Assembly (NCBI GenBank): GCA_018336035.1
Contig: JAGXRD010000107.1
Coordinates: 1 to 45,083, forward strand
Length of the DNA: 45,083 nt
Direction: 5' to 3'
Source of the DNA: Alphaproteobacteria bacterium
GTDB lineage: Bacteria; Pseudomonadota; Alphaproteobacteria; Ferrovibrionales; Ferrovibrionaceae
Shown: in pieces, positions 18,065 through 27,112 of the stretch
How positions within the stretch are numbered: the first letter of the stretch is position 1
Layout of the letters: every line of letters begins with the position of its first letter
Translations under genes and position numbers: made by a program
Notes under the pieces: generated by a model
Seen by the model: the letters and a program-made list of their open reading frames with translations, nothing else
The model's database searches: none
What the model was told of the DNA's origin: nothing

Positions 18065-20482
18065 CTATCGGGCGGTCAACCGCAGGCGTCCCAGCGCCCC
18101 GGTCTCGAAATCGGCGGGCCGCATCGACATGGGAATATACTCGACTGCAGCCCAGGGCGCCGCATAGTCCCGGTAGTGGGGTGAGAGGACATGGCCGGAT
18201 TGACCGGTAGAATGCATGAACTGCGACCGGTTCAGGTCGGCCAGGTCGTAGATCGCCCGCAGCGACGCGGCATGGCGGTTCCCGAACGGGTCTTTGTCAT
18301 TGGCGAGGTCGTTGCGGCCGACATTCACCGTGAAGGCGTCGCCGCCAGTTGGGACGCTGACCTCAAAGAAACGCTTCAGCACGGCAATGTTACTGAAGGG
18401 GCGGTGTGTGCCTCGCGCCGCATGTGCCTCGCCCCAGCGCCAGCGTGCCATGTCCGATCCGTATCGCGTCTTCAGATCGTCGAGGGCCCTGTCTAACGCC
18501 TCGGCGACAAGTTCCGAGCAGGCCGTGGTCGCGCCAGTGGCCTGGTTGGCACACCAGCGGCTCTGGCCGTTCTGATTGGTCAAGATGTTCTTGATCAGAA
18601 TCGGCCGGAAACGCCAGAGCGGCTGAAAGGCATCCCCCAGTTCATCGCCCAGGATCAGGCGGGTGAGTTCGCGATACCAGGCCTGGAAGATCAGCGGCTC
18701 GGCGCGATTGCTCGACATATTGCCATCCCACGAGCCCAGAAGGGCATGACTGCCGGGCAGTTCGCTATTGCGCGGCAGGGTCTTTGGCGGCACGGCGAGC
18801 ATGAGGGGAAGAATCTCCCCCACCATTGGCGACATCGTATCGCCCTGCATCTGCTTGAAGCTTTCCACCGAATGGACGTCGCGCTCCCGCAACAGTTGCT
18901 CGATACGGTGCGCACGATACGGTTCTGCCCAATCGGCAGTAATGAAATGAGGATAGCTGTCGGGCACGATCTTGTTGTTGGCCGTGACGATGGTGCCGCG
19001 CGGGGGGTTATAGCTGCGCGGCAACTGGTCAAACGGGATAAAGCCATTCCAGTCGTAGCGCGCGTCCCAGCCTGGCGCCGGAGCCAGGCCCTTTAGGTCA
19101 TTGTCAGCACGACGGATTGGGATCTGGCCCGGCGCGACAAAGCCGATATTGCCCTCGCGATCAGCGTAGACGATGTTCTGCTGCGGAGCCACGAAGCGGC
19201 GCAGATTGTCGTTGAAGCCGTTCCAGTCGACGACGCTGTCGAGACCGAGCAGGGCGTCAGCGGTGGTGTCTTCATCCAGCAGTGCGGTCCATGCGAAGGC
19301 AAGCACATAGCCAGGGTCAAGCTGCTGGCGTGCGCTGTCCAGCACGTCAGAAATCACCGGCCCATGGCGGGGTTCACGCACGGTGATGACGACATCCTCG
19401 CCACTACGCTGCTTGATGGTTTCCTGCCGCGTCACGAATGCGGTCGCGCCGCCAGGTGCGACATACTGCGTCGCATCGGCGGGATCGATTTTCTCGATAT
19501 AGAGATCCTGCGTATCCGGACCGGTATTGGTGAAGCCCCAGGCAATTCGGCCGTTATGGCCCAGAACCACCCCAGGCACGCCGGGCAGTGTCGCGCCGAT
19601 GGCCGCGCCAACGGGCGAAGCCATGTGAGCGAAATACCACAGTGCCGGCGTTGCAAGACCGAGATGCGGGTCGTTGGCCAGCAGCGGCTGGCCTGTCACC
19701 GTGCGTTTGCCGCTGATGACCCAGTTGTTCGAGCCAATGCCTTCAGGCCGCTCGGGCGGCAGGATTTCGAGCAAACGCTCGACATCGACGGCAGTCGCCA
19801 CCTTGCGATAGAGTTCCGTCATATCAGCCAGCGCTACCGGGCCGTCACCCGGATAGGGTGGATAGAATTCCTCTATTTGCTGCTTGCTCAGGCGCTTGGC
19901 GAGGCCGAGCGTGGCAAGCTCGCGGCCCCAGTTTCCGCCCAGATCCCAGGACATCATTTTCAGCCAGCCAAGCGAGTCTGCCGGTGTCCAAGGCTCAGGG
20001 GTGATGTCGAAGATCAGAAATTCCGGTGGCAACGGGCCGCTGCGGCTGGCAAGAAAGGCGTTTACGCCGTCGGCATAGGCCTGCAGCGTTGTCTGAGTGT
20101 CGGGTTTGAGATGTGCGAAGGCGGTGACGGCCTTGCGCCGGACGCCAAGCGTGCGGATGAACTTGTCTGTATTGAGGGCTGCGGCGCCAAAGAGTTCGGA
20201 GAGGCGGCCGGCAGCGATGCGGCGCTGCACCTCCATCTGCCACAGCCGATCCTGGGCGTGGGCAAAACCAAGACCGAAGGCGACATCGTTGCGGCTACCG
20301 CCCCGGATATGCGCCACTGCATTGCGGTCACGCAGAATTTCGACCGGGCCGGACAAGCTCTGTCCGACTTTCACTTCGCCGTTGATGACTGGCAGTGAGA
20401 GGCGTGCAACTACATAACTGCCGCCAGCCGCAAGGCCCAGAAGTACGAACAGAAGAACGATTAACCTGAAAATCCAGCGCAT
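18065..20482 (-). CDS. Penicillin acylase (amidase) family N-terminal-nucleophile hydrolase
   Basis: 805 residues. The N-terminal hydrophobic segment (about 1-26) is a signal peptide or anchor for periplasmic export. The A-chain region has VEILRDRNAVAHIRG and FGLGFAHAQDRLWQMEVQRRIAAGRLSE. The autocleavage site is visible as GIG-SNNWVISG with nucleophile Ser251, followed by B-chain motifs LANDPHLGL, GATLPGVPGVVLGHNGRIAWGFTN and the catalytic-Asn region HSTGQSGHVLSPHYRDY. Family members hydrolyse amide bonds of beta-lactams, acyl-homoserine lactones, lipopeptides or other N-acyl compounds; the substrate here is unknown. It stands alone, with 117 bases upstream to the next minus-strand gene. Confidence 0.92.
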   Translation of the reverse strand: MRWIFRLIVLLFVLLGLAAGGSYVVARLSLPVINGEVKVGQSLSGPVEILRDRNAVAHIRGGSRNDVAFGLGFAHAQDRLWQMEVQRRIAAGRLSELFGAAALNTDKFIRTLGVRRKAVTAFAHLKPDTQTTLQAYADGVNAFLASRSGPLPPEFLIFDITPEPWTPADSLGWLKMMSWDLGGNWGRELATLGLAKRLSKQQIEEFYPPYPGDGPVALADMTELYRKVATAVDVERLLEILPPERPEGIGSNNWVISGKRTVTGQPLLANDPHLGLATPALWYFAHMASPVGAAIGATLPGVPGVVLGHNGRIAWGFTNTGPDTQDLYIEKIDPADATQYVAPGGATAFVTRQETIKQRSGEDVVITVREPRHGPVISDVLDSARQQLDPGYVLAFAWTALLDEDTTADALLGLDSVVDWNGFNDNLRRFVAPQQNIVYADREGNIGFVAPGQIPIRRADNDLKGLAPAPGWDARYDWNGFIPFDQLPRSYNPPRGTIVTANNKIVPDSYPHFITADWAEPYRAHRIEQLLRERDVHSVESFKQMQGDTMSPMVGEILPLMLAVPPKTLPRNSELPGSHALLGSWDGNMSSNRAEPLIFQAWYRELTRLILGDELGDAFQPLWRFRPILIKNILTNQNGQSRWCANQATGATTACSELVAEALDRALDDLKTRYGSDMARWRWGEAHAARGTHRPFSNIAVLKRFFEVSVPTGGDAFTVNVGRNDLANDKDPFGNRHAASLRAIYDLADLNRSQFMHSTGQSGHVLSPHYRDYAAPWAAVEYIPMSMRPADFETGALGRLRLTAR

Positions 20483-20599
20483 GCGATCCCGATCAACCTG
20501 TAACGGCGATCAGGCTTAACAGATTCGACAATGATTTGCAGGGGCGAATCACCATCAACCGCGAGCGCGGTCACGAAAGACAATCAGGCCGCCAATGGT

Positions 20600-21112
20600 T
20601 TAGGCCTCAGCGACCTGCTTGCTGCCAGCGGGTACGCCCTGCAGGCTGCTGAACGCAGCCGATGAAGTGGGGGCTTGCGGAGCCGTGGAGGAGGCGTTCG
20701 GCGTGGGCGCGTTGGCGCCACGATCTTCAGCGCTTCCGATAATGCGAGGCTTTGGTGCAGCGCTGTCCTGCTGGCGCAGATTGGAAGCTTCAGGCAGGTT
20801 CTGCTGATACTCGCGCACGGCACGCGGGCTGGGATACTGCTGCTGCACTTCACCGGTTTCGCTGTTGCGTATTTCAACGATGGCAAGACGTGCCGTGATG
20901 TCGAAACGGATAAAGGGGCTGACGAAGACAGCTACGTTTGAAGACGGAGAGGAAACTTCGACCTCTTCCCGTGGAGCATTTTCCGAACGAGACGATACAG
21001 CCGCCTCCTGGGGGGCAGCTGCGAAGGTCGGATCATTAACTCGAGCAGTAGTGCGGACATTTGCGCCGCTACTGCCCGACGCGGCAAAAGTGCCGAGGAT
21101 GTCGAGCGGCAT
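20600..21112 (-). CDS. Uncharacterised protein with a FlaG-like C-terminal segment
   Basis: 170 residues from ATG 21112 (MPLDILGTFAASGSSG). The in-frame start at 21142 adds ten non-conserved residues. The N-terminal third and the C-terminal half are Ser/Ala/Pro-rich and probably disordered. The only ordered part (about 55-105) reads VAVFVSPFIRFDITARLAIVEI then RNSETGEVQQQYPSPRAVREYQ. The beta-strand plus SETGEV...P pattern resembles the FlaG family, whose typical core is a D-x-ETGEVIRQIP motif, but the match is partial. A sigma-54-like site upstream and motAB about 3 kb away give weak support for a flagellar role. Confidence 0.55.
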   Translation of the reverse strand: MPLDILGTFAASGSSGANVRTTARVNDPTFAAAPQEAAVSSRSENAPREEVEVSSPSSNVAVFVSPFIRFDITARLAIVEIRNSETGEVQQQYPSPRAVREYQQNLPEASNLRQQDSAAPKPRIIGSAEDRGANAPTPNASSTAPQAPTSSAAFSSLQGVPAGSKQVAEA

Positions 21113-21257
21113 GATGGGTTTCTCCCACGCCAGATACAGCAACGTCAGTCTTTTTTTTACCTTATTTCACTTGGACTTGCAAGCAGTAATTGTGTTCTGC
21201 TGGCCGCCAAACGCTATAAGAGCGTTAACGGGGCGATTGCTCGGAAGTTCCCTGTAG

Positions 21258-21273
21258 TGCAAACTGCCAGCCA
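21258..21273 (-). promoter_or_regulatory. Sigma-54-like (-24/-12) promoter candidate
   Basis: On the minus strand the sequence TGGCTGGCAGTTTGCA fits the -24/-12 consensus (TGGCACR-N4-TTGCW) at all positions except two in the -24 box, with the invariant GG and GC exactly ten bases apart. It points towards the FlaG-like gene, whose start is about 145 bases downstream. No enhancer site was identified. Confidence 0.4.
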
Positions 21274-21325
21274 CTATGGGTATTAACCATAACTACTTCT
21301 AATTCTTGGGCTTTGAGGGGAAACG

Positions 21326-22213
21326 ATGGCGAAGGTTGCATTCATCGGTCTGGGCGTCATGGGCTATCCGATGGCGGGGCATCTGGTCAAAGCAGGCCAT
21401 ACCGTGACGGTCTGGAACCGCTCAGCCGACAAGGCCGACAAGTGGGTCGCCCAGCATAAGGGCCAGAAGGCTGCCACCCCGAAGGAAGCCGCCACCGGGG
21501 CTGAGCTGGTCATGGCCTGCGTCGGCAACGATGATGATCTGCGGTCGGTCACCTACGGTGATACCGGTATCCTGGCTGGCTTGGCCAAGGGCGCGGTCTT
21601 CGTCGATCACACCACGGCCTCGGCCGATGTGGCGCGCGAGATCGGTGAGAAGGCCAAGGCGAACGGTCAGGGCTTCATTGATGCGCCGGTATCAGGCGGT
21701 CAGGCCGGCGCCGAGAATGGCCAGCTCACCATCATGTGCGGCGGCGATGCGGCCACCTATGAGAAGGTGAAGCCGGTGATCCAGGCCTATGCCAAGATGC
21801 AGAACCTGATGGGTCCGACCGGCAGCGGCCAACTCACCAAGATGATGAACCAGATCTGCATCGCCGGGCTGGTGCAGGGATTGGCGGAAGCGCTAGCCTT
21901 CGGTCGCGCTTCGGGGCTCGACCTGATGAAGGCGGTGGAGGTGATCTCCAAGGGTGCCGCCGGCTCGTGGCAGATGGACAACCGCCATAAGACGATGATC
22001 GAAGGCAAGTTCGATTACGGCTTCGCCGTCGACTGGATGCGCAAGGATCTCAGCATTTGTCTGGCCGAGGCGCGCCGCAATGGTGCCAGCCTGCCGGTGG
22101 CGGCGCTGGTCGACCAGTTCTATGCCGAAGTGCAGCAGATGGGCGGCAATCGCTGGGATACGTCCAGCCTTATCGCGCGCCTTGAAGCGACCAAGACCGC
22201 CAAGAAGTTCTAA
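21326..22213 (+). CDS. NAD(P)-dependent beta-hydroxyacid dehydrogenase (GarR/GlxR/3-hydroxyisobutyrate dehydrogenase family)
   Basis: 295 residues. Rossmann N-terminus VAFIGLGVMGYPMAGHL, the substrate-binding segment DAPVSGGQAGAENGQLTIM and the catalytic-lysine motif GSGQLTKMMNQ, then the all-helical C-terminal domain ending GGNRWDTSSLIARLE. The second strand followed by NRSADKA suggests NADP preference (Asn-Arg-Ser), by inference. Substrate could be tartronate semialdehyde, succinic semialdehyde or a related hydroxyacid; the GG(N)RWDTSSLI ending is more GlxR/GarR-like than mmsB. ATG 21326 follows GAGGGG. Transcribed alone and convergent with hemB. A second family member (mmsB) lies at 28192. 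Confidence 0.9.
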   Translation: MAKVAFIGLGVMGYPMAGHLVKAGHTVTVWNRSADKADKWVAQHKGQKAATPKEAATGAELVMACVGNDDDLRSVTYGDTGILAGLAKGAVFVDHTTASADVAREIGEKAKANGQGFIDAPVSGGQAGAENGQLTIMCGGDAATYEKVKPVIQAYAKMQNLMGPTGSGQLTKMMNQICIAGLVQGLAEALAFGRASGLDLMKAVEVISKGAAGSWQMDNRHKTMIEGKFDYGFAVDWMRKDLSICLAEARRNGASLPVAALVDQFYAEVQQMGGNRWDTSSLIARLEATKTAKKF

Positions 22214-22228
22214 CTATATGAGAGCCGG

Positions 22229-22254
22229 GGAGGCAGCCGATTACGGCTGCTTCC
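22229..22254. terminator. Hairpin shared by the convergent dehydrogenase and hemB genes
   Basis: Eleven-base-pair stem GGAGGCAGCCG / CGGCTGCTTCC (one G-T pair), loop ATTA. It lies 15 bases after the dehydrogenase stop and overlaps the last codons and stop of hemB (stop at 22241-22243). Weak T-tracts, so termination is probable but not certain. Confidence 0.55.
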
Positions 22255-23263
22255 CTTCGGCGATCATACGCGCGATATCGCGTGCGAAGTAGGTCAGCAC
22301 GCCATCGCAGCCGGCGCGCTTGAACGACAGCAGGCTTTCCTGGGCCACCTTGGCGCGATCCAGCCAGCCGCGTTCTGCGGCGCCCGCCAGCATCGAATAC
22401 TCGCCCGACACCTGATAAGCGTAGGTCGGCAGGCTGAAGGTGCTTTTGACGCGCCAGCAGATGTCAAGATAGGGCATGCCCGGCTTGACCATTACCGTGT
22501 CGGCACCCTCGGCTATGTCGAGCGCCACTTCGCGCAGGGCTTCATCGCCATTGGCCGGATTCATCTGATAGGTGCGCTTGTCGCCCAGCCCGAGATTGAC
22601 CGACGAGCCGACAGCGTCGCGGAATGGCCCGTAGAAAGCGGAAGCATATTTGGCGGCATAGGCCATGATCTGTGCATGCCGGAAGCCCTCGCGCTCAAAA
22701 GCCTGACGAATGGCGCCTATGCGGCCATCCATCATGTCGGAGGGGGCGGTGATATCGCAGCCGGCCTTTACCTGTACGATGGCCTGTTGCACCAGCATCT
22801 CGACGGTTTCGTCGTTCAGGATTTCGCCATCCCTCAGCAGGCCGTCATGGCCATGGCTGGTGTAGGGATCGAGCGCAACATCGCAGAGGATGCCAAGGTT
22901 TTTCGTCGCCGCTTTCACCGCTCGCACGGTGCGGCAGACTGTATTGTCGGGATTGAGCGCTTCGCGGCCGTCGTCGGTCTTAAGTTTCGGATCGGTGGCC
23001 GGAAACAGGGCGATAGCGGGAATGCCAAGCTGTTCGGCCTCTCGGGCAGCAGCCACGGCGGCATCTATGCTCAGGCGTTCGACGCCTGGCATGGACGGGA
23101 TCGGCGCATTAGTCGCTGCATCATGCACGAAGATCGGCCAGATCAGGTCGTTGACGCTGAGGCTGTTCTCGGCAACGAGGCGGCGGGTCCAATCGGCGCG
23201 CCGCAGGCGGCGCGGACGCGCCAGGGGAAATTGCGGTAGGGGCGGTAGAGCTTTGTCGGTCAT
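22241..23263 (-). CDS. hemB: Delta-aminolevulinic acid dehydratase (porphobilinogen synthase)
   Basis: 340 residues. Condenses two 5-aminolevulinate molecules to porphobilinogen, the second step of tetrapyrrole synthesis, in the cytoplasm. The two Schiff-base lysines are seen: MAYAAK (K205) and MVKPGMPYLD (K260). The active-site metal segment reads DVALDPYTSHGHDG, with Asp in place of the cysteines of zinc enzymes, so it should be a zinc-independent form with an allosteric Mg site, as common in alphaproteobacteria. The start codon follows immediately after the stop of a small HTH gene, so the two are translationally coupled. Confidence 0.97.
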   Translation of the reverse strand: MTDKALPPLPQFPLARPRRLRRADWTRRLVAENSLSVNDLIWPIFVHDAATNAPIPSMPGVERLSIDAAVAAAREAEQLGIPAIALFPATDPKLKTDDGREALNPDNTVCRTVRAVKAATKNLGILCDVALDPYTSHGHDGLLRDGEILNDETVEMLVQQAIVQVKAGCDITAPSDMMDGRIGAIRQAFEREGFRHAQIMAYAAKYASAFYGPFRDAVGSSVNLGLGDKRTYQMNPANGDEALREVALDIAEGADTVMVKPGMPYLDICWRVKSTFSLPTYAYQVSGEYSMLAGAAERGWLDRAKVAQESLLSFKRAGCDGVLTYFARDIARMIAEGKQP

Positions 23264-23491
23264 TCAGAAAGCTTTATCAAACCGCTCCTGAAACGCAATC
23301 CAGACCCAGGGGGAAGTGCCCAGAATTCTGCCTAGCCGCATGGCCAGGCCGGAGGAAATCGGCCGCTCGCCGGCCAGGACCTGCCGCAGCAACTTGCGCG
23401 GGATATGGGCCTCGCGGGTGAAATGCTCAGGATCACTGCCACGGGCGACGATCGCCCGCTCGAGCAGAATGCCAGGATGGATCGGCAGCAT
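23264..23491 (-). CDS. HigA/VapI-like XRE-family HTH protein, no toxin partner
   Basis: 75 residues from ATG 23491 ([15 protein letters not shown]), preceded by GAGGTGA; the in-frame start at 23533 adds 14 residues of non-family sequence. HigA-type antidote signature: [10 protein letters not shown], then a helix-turn-helix in which [18 protein letters not shown] is the recognition part, followed by [22 protein letters not shown]. These proteins usually bind a HigB/RelE toxin encoded upstream, but only 78 bases separate this gene from the histidine kinase gene and contain no toxin frame. Its stop abuts the hemB ATG, so it may be a repressor adopted for local or own-operon control. Confidence 0.85.
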   Translation of the reverse strand: MLPIHPGILLERAIVARGSDPEHFTREAHIPRKLLRQVLAGERPISSGLAMRLGRILGTSPWVWIAFQERFDKAF

Positions 23492-23569
23492 CGCATCACC
23501 TCGCGTATCGAACTGTTGTCGTCCGATTCTCACGCGGCAGTGGTTAATGCCTCGTAACGCCCCTTTAGG

Positions 23570-25795
23570 CTATTTCTCTTGTGGCTTGCGACCGGCGAGG
23601 CGGTCGAACTGCTTTACCAGGTCAGCGATGTCTGCATCGATCGGGCGCGGCGGCAGTACAGTCTCCGCGTCGTTGGCCGGCGGCCGCGCGGTGGGTTGCG
23701 CCGGCTCCTGCAGCGCCAGCTTAGCCGTCAGTTCCAGGTCTTCGCGGCAGCGCACGGTAAACCAGAAGGTTGAGCCTTCGCCGGGCGCGCTGATTACGCC
23801 GATCTCGCCACCCATCAGATGTACCAGGTGTTTGCAGATGGTCAGGCCCAGTCCCGTGCCGCCATAGCGCCGGGTCATTGAGATGTCGGCCTGGGTGAAG
23901 GGTTCGAAGAGAGTCAGTTGCTGCTCGGCGGCAATTCCAATGCCGGTATCGCGGATCGCACAATGCAGCATGAAGTCGCCATTCTGCAGCCCCGTCGCGG
24001 TGATGGTGATCGTCACGGTGCCTTTCTCGGTGAATTTTACAGCATTCCCGATGAGGTTGGTGAGGATCTGCCGCAGGCGCAGCGGATCGCCGATCACGTG
24101 GTCGGGTACGCTTTCCGCCACATCAACGATCAGCTGATTACCGCTCTCGCGGGCGCGTGGCGTGAGGAGAGCGATGACACTGTCGATGGTCGGGCGCAGG
24201 TCGAAATCGATCGACTCGATCTGCAACTTGCCCGCCTCGAGCTTGGAGACATCGAGAATGTCGTCGATCAGGCCAAGTAGGTCGCGCGCCGACTGGTGCG
24301 CCACCTCCGAATAGCGCTTCAGCGCCGGTTCGATATCGCTACGGTTCAGCAGGCTGAGCATGCCCAGAACGCCGTTCATGGGCGTGCGTATCTCATGGCT
24401 CATCATAGCGAGAAAATTAGATTTGGTCTTGTGCGCGGTTTCGGCGGCATCCCTCGCGGCGGCCAGTGCCTGCGCGGTTTCTGCCAGCTTGACCGACTGT
24501 TCTTCCAGCATATGGCGCTGCAGTTCCAGCTCGTTCATCTGGCGGCGGATCTGGTCTACATCTTCCAGGCTCCCGATCAGCCGTGACGCGCGACCATTAG
24601 TCGTATAGCTCGGCTCAGCGCGCGCCAGCACCCAGATATATACTCCGTCGCTGCGCCGGATGCGAAATTCGGCCTCATACGTGCGACGCTGCTTTAGTGC
24701 GATGTTGACGCGGCGAGCCACCATCTCACGGTCGTCGGGATGCATCAGCTGAGTAAAGGCTTCGATGGTAGTGCGCGATGAGAGCAGTGTGCTGTCATCG
24801 CGATCCTGCAGATAATTTGCGACGATCAGCAGTTCACCAGTCAGCAGGTCCCAGTCCCAGATACCTAGGCGGCTGCTCCGCGCTGCAGCCTCAAACAGAT
24901 CGTTGCTCGCCTGCAGGGCGGCGCGGGCCGACGCCATGGCGCGCCGCTGCACCATCACGCGAACTGCCAGTGCGATCAGCCCGGCGATCATGTAGGTGGC
25001 GATCAGGCAGGCCATGAAAGACAGTGCGGCGACCAGGGGCAGTGTCGTACTCGCGCTGGTGGCCTGCCAGAGGATAAAGGAAGCAACGATGCCGCCAATC
25101 AGCACTACGGCCTGCCCGATGAGCAACGGCAGCGGCGCGATCTGCGGCGAAGAGTGGAACGTGCGCGCGGCGCAGGCCGCCCCCAATAGCAGCAATACGA
25201 TGGCGCCATCAGGCAAAGCGGCTGAATGCGTGGTCCAAGCATCGGTCTGCGGCAGCAGGTCGAGGGCGCCTATCGATAGCGTGATCGACAGCGCCACCAG
25301 CGTCATCGCTATCGACCAGCCGAGTGGCACGTTACCGACTGTGGCGCGGCGTGAGGCGGGCGCATAGAGTCGAGCGGCGGTGAGCAATGCGCCAATGCAG
25401 AGCACCGGGCCCATGTTGCCGTGCCACAGTATGGTCGGAGTCAGCCTTGCTGGAACTTCGGCCGCGAGTTGCAGGCTGCCCTGCAGGGCATAGTTGACCA
25501 GTCCGGCAATGCTGATGCAGGCGAGGGCGAGGGCGAGTAAGCGCGAAACAAGTGGCGCGGTATCGCGCAGCAGCAAGGCAACACCGGCTAGCAATGCCAC
25601 GACCGCAACATCGGCGTGAAAGGGCGGCATGCCGGGCAACCAGCTGATGGTCATGGTGCCGGCGAATAAGGGTGCGGCTGCGAGCAGCGAAGTCAGGCCG
25701 ATCAGGATCCCGGCAAGACCGTAAGATAAACCGCGCAACGGCCAGCCGATCCCGCTCTCGGAATCCGGTTGTTGTTGGGCACTGAGAGGCAGCAT
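23570..25795 (-). CDS. Membrane-bound PAS sensor histidine kinase
   Basis: 741 residues. Residues about 22-282 contain around eight hydrophobic segments, an integral membrane sensor domain I cannot name. A PAS domain follows (about 295-415; [38 protein letters not shown]), then a coiled coil (about 418-455). HisKA has the phosphoacceptor H467 in [16 protein letters not shown]. HATPase_c shows the N box LIGNAVKFT (N584), DTGIGI, and GGTGLGLTI. The dimerisation-box type (HEIRTPMNG) is usual in hybrid kinases, yet no receiver domain is present, only a proline-rich tail of about 40 residues. No response regulator gene is nearby, so its partner is unknown. Confidence 0.9.
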   Translation of the reverse strand: MLPLSAQQQPDSESGIGWPLRGLSYGLAGILIGLTSLLAAAPLFAGTMTISWLPGMPPFHADVAVVALLAGVALLLRDTAPLVSRLLALALACISIAGLVNYALQGSLQLAAEVPARLTPTILWHGNMGPVLCIGALLTAARLYAPASRRATVGNVPLGWSIAMTLVALSITLSIGALDLLPQTDAWTTHSAALPDGAIVLLLLGAACAARTFHSSPQIAPLPLLIGQAVVLIGGIVASFILWQATSASTTLPLVAALSFMACLIATYMIAGLIALAVRVMVQRRAMASARAALQASNDLFEAAARSSRLGIWDWDLLTGELLIVANYLQDRDDSTLLSSRTTIEAFTQLMHPDDREMVARRVNIALKQRRTYEAEFRIRRSDGVYIWVLARAEPSYTTNGRASRLIGSLEDVDQIRRQMNELELQRHMLEEQSVKLAETAQALAAARDAAETAHKTKSNFLAMMSHEIRTPMNGVLGMLSLLNRSDIEPALKRYSEVAHQSARDLLGLIDDILDVSKLEAGKLQIESIDFDLRPTIDSVIALLTPRARESGNQLIVDVAESVPDHVIGDPLRLRQILTNLIGNAVKFTEKGTVTITITATGLQNGDFMLHCAIRDTGIGIAAEQQLTLFEPFTQADISMTRRYGGTGLGLTICKHLVHLMGGEIGVISAPGEGSTFWFTVRCREDLELTAKLALQEPAQPTARPPANDAETVLPPRPIDADIADLVKQFDRLAGRKPQEK

Positions 25796-25886
25796 GGGCG
25801 GGGCAATGGACCTGATTGAAGATGTAAGGCTAGCATGCAGCAGTAGCCCATGCGACCCTGTTCATATGTAGTTCCTCCGGACTAGC

Positions 25887-25927
25887 TCAGCCGTTGACGG
25901 CTGATCTGCGGGCCATTAAGACCCGCA
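25887..25927 (+). promoter_or_regulatory. Two adjacent RNA hairpins in the leader of the valine-degradation operon
   Basis: TCAGCCG-TTGA-CGGCTGA (25887-25904) is a perfect seven-base-pair stem with a four-base loop. TGCGGG-9 bases-CCCGCA (25907-25927) is a perfect six-base-pair stem. Both sit just before the AGGGAG ribosome binding site of the acyl-CoA dehydrogenase gene. They may be leader structures or operator half-sites; no known riboswitch class is recognised. Confidence 0.4.
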
Positions 25928-25944
25928 ATAAGGGAGAAAACACC

Positions 25945-27096
25945 ATGCTGTTCGAGTTGTCCGATGACCAGCGGGCTATCCAGGAGACCGCCCGCCGTTT
26001 CGCGCTGGATCGGATGTCCCCGAATGCTGCAGCCTGGGATGAGAAAAAGCATTTCCCGGTCGATGAACTGCGCGAGGCGGCCGCGCTGGGTTTTGGTGGC
26101 ATCTATGTTTCTGATGATGTCGGCGGTTCGGCGCTCAGCCGCCTTGATGCCGCGATCATCTTCGAGGAACTGGCCGCCGGCTGTACTTCGACCGCCGCCT
26201 ATATCTCGATCCACAACATGGCGGCCTGGATGATCGACCGCTTCGGTGGTGACGAACAGCGGCAACGCTTCCTCCCCGACCTCTGCAGCATGCAGACATT
26301 CGCCTCCTACTGTCTGACCGAACCGAATGCGGGCTCGGATGCCGCCTCGCTGCAGACCCGCGCAACGGATGCCGTCGATCATTATGTGCTGAACGGCAGC
26401 AAGGCGTTCATTTCGGGCGGCGGGCGTTCGGATATTTATGTCTGCATGGTGCGCACCGGCGAGGCTGGGGCGCGCGGTGTCACCTGCCTGGTGGTCGAGA
26501 ACGGAACACCGGGGCTTTCGTTCGGTGCGCAGGAGCGCAAGCTTGGCTGGAACAGCCAGCCGACAGCGATGGTGAATTTCGATGACTGCAAGGTGCCAAA
26601 GGCCAACCGCATCGGCGCCGAAGGCGAGGGCTTCCATATTGCCATGGCCGGACTGGATGGCGGCCGCATCAATATCGGAGCCTGCTCACTGGGAGCTGCG
26701 AAAGCCTGCCTGACTGTGGCGCGTGAATATGTTGCCGGGCGCAAGCAGTTCGGCAATGCGATCGGCAATTTCCAGGCGACCCAGTTCAAACTGGCGGATA
26801 TGGCGACCGATCTGGCCGCCGCGCGGCTGATGATCCGTCAGGCTGCCGCCATGCTGGATGCGAAACATGCCGAGGCGACAATGTACTGCGCTATGGCCAA
26901 GCGCTTTGCGACCGATGCCGGCTTTGCCATCTGCAATGAGGCATTGCAACTGCATGGCGGCTACGGCTATCTGAAGGACTATCCGGTCGAACGCTATCTG
27001 CGCGATGCGCGTGTGCATCAGATTCTGGAAGGCACCAACGAGATTATGCGCGTGATCATTGCGCGTGCTCTGACAGCCGGTTCATTTCACGACTAA
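25945..27096 (+). CDS. Acyl-CoA dehydrogenase, probable isobutyryl-CoA dehydrogenase
   Basis: 383 residues, ATG 25945 after AGGGAG; an upstream in-frame start at 25894 lies in the leader hairpins. FAD-dependent family member with the three usual domains: helical N-terminus ([17 protein letters not shown]), the middle beta domain with [17 protein letters not shown] and SKAFISGGG, and the C-terminal helices with the catalytic base in [14 protein letters not shown] (E362). Followed by a 3-hydroxyisobutyryl-CoA hydrolase and mmsB, it fits the ACAD8-type oxidation of isobutyryl-CoA to methacrylyl-CoA in valine breakdown. The substrate is inferred from context; short branched or straight acyl-CoAs are alternatives. 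Confidence 0.9.
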   Translation: MLFELSDDQRAIQETARRFALDRMSPNAAAWDEKKHFPVDELREAAALGFGGIYVSDDVGGSALSRLDAAIIFEELAAGCTSTAAYISIHNMAAWMIDRFGGDEQRQRFLPDLCSMQTFASYCLTEPNAGSDAASLQTRATDAVDHYVLNGSKAFISGGGRSDIYVCMVRTGEAGARGVTCLVVENGTPGLSFGAQERKLGWNSQPTAMVNFDDCKVPKANRIGAEGEGFHIAMAGLDGGRINIGACSLGAAKACLTVAREYVAGRKQFGNAIGNFQATQFKLADMATDLAAARLMIRQAAAMLDAKHAEATMYCAMAKRFATDAGFAICNEALQLHGGYGYLKDYPVERYLRDARVHQILEGTNEIMRVIIARALTAGSFHD

Positions 27097-27112
27097 GTTT
27101 TTGGAGTAGATC

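Noticed and set aside
23492-23569. Search for a HigB/RelE toxin gene upstream of the HigA-like gene
   Set aside because: The 78-base gap to the kinase gene is too short, and frames across it give no toxin-like protein, so a full toxin-antitoxin module is not present here.
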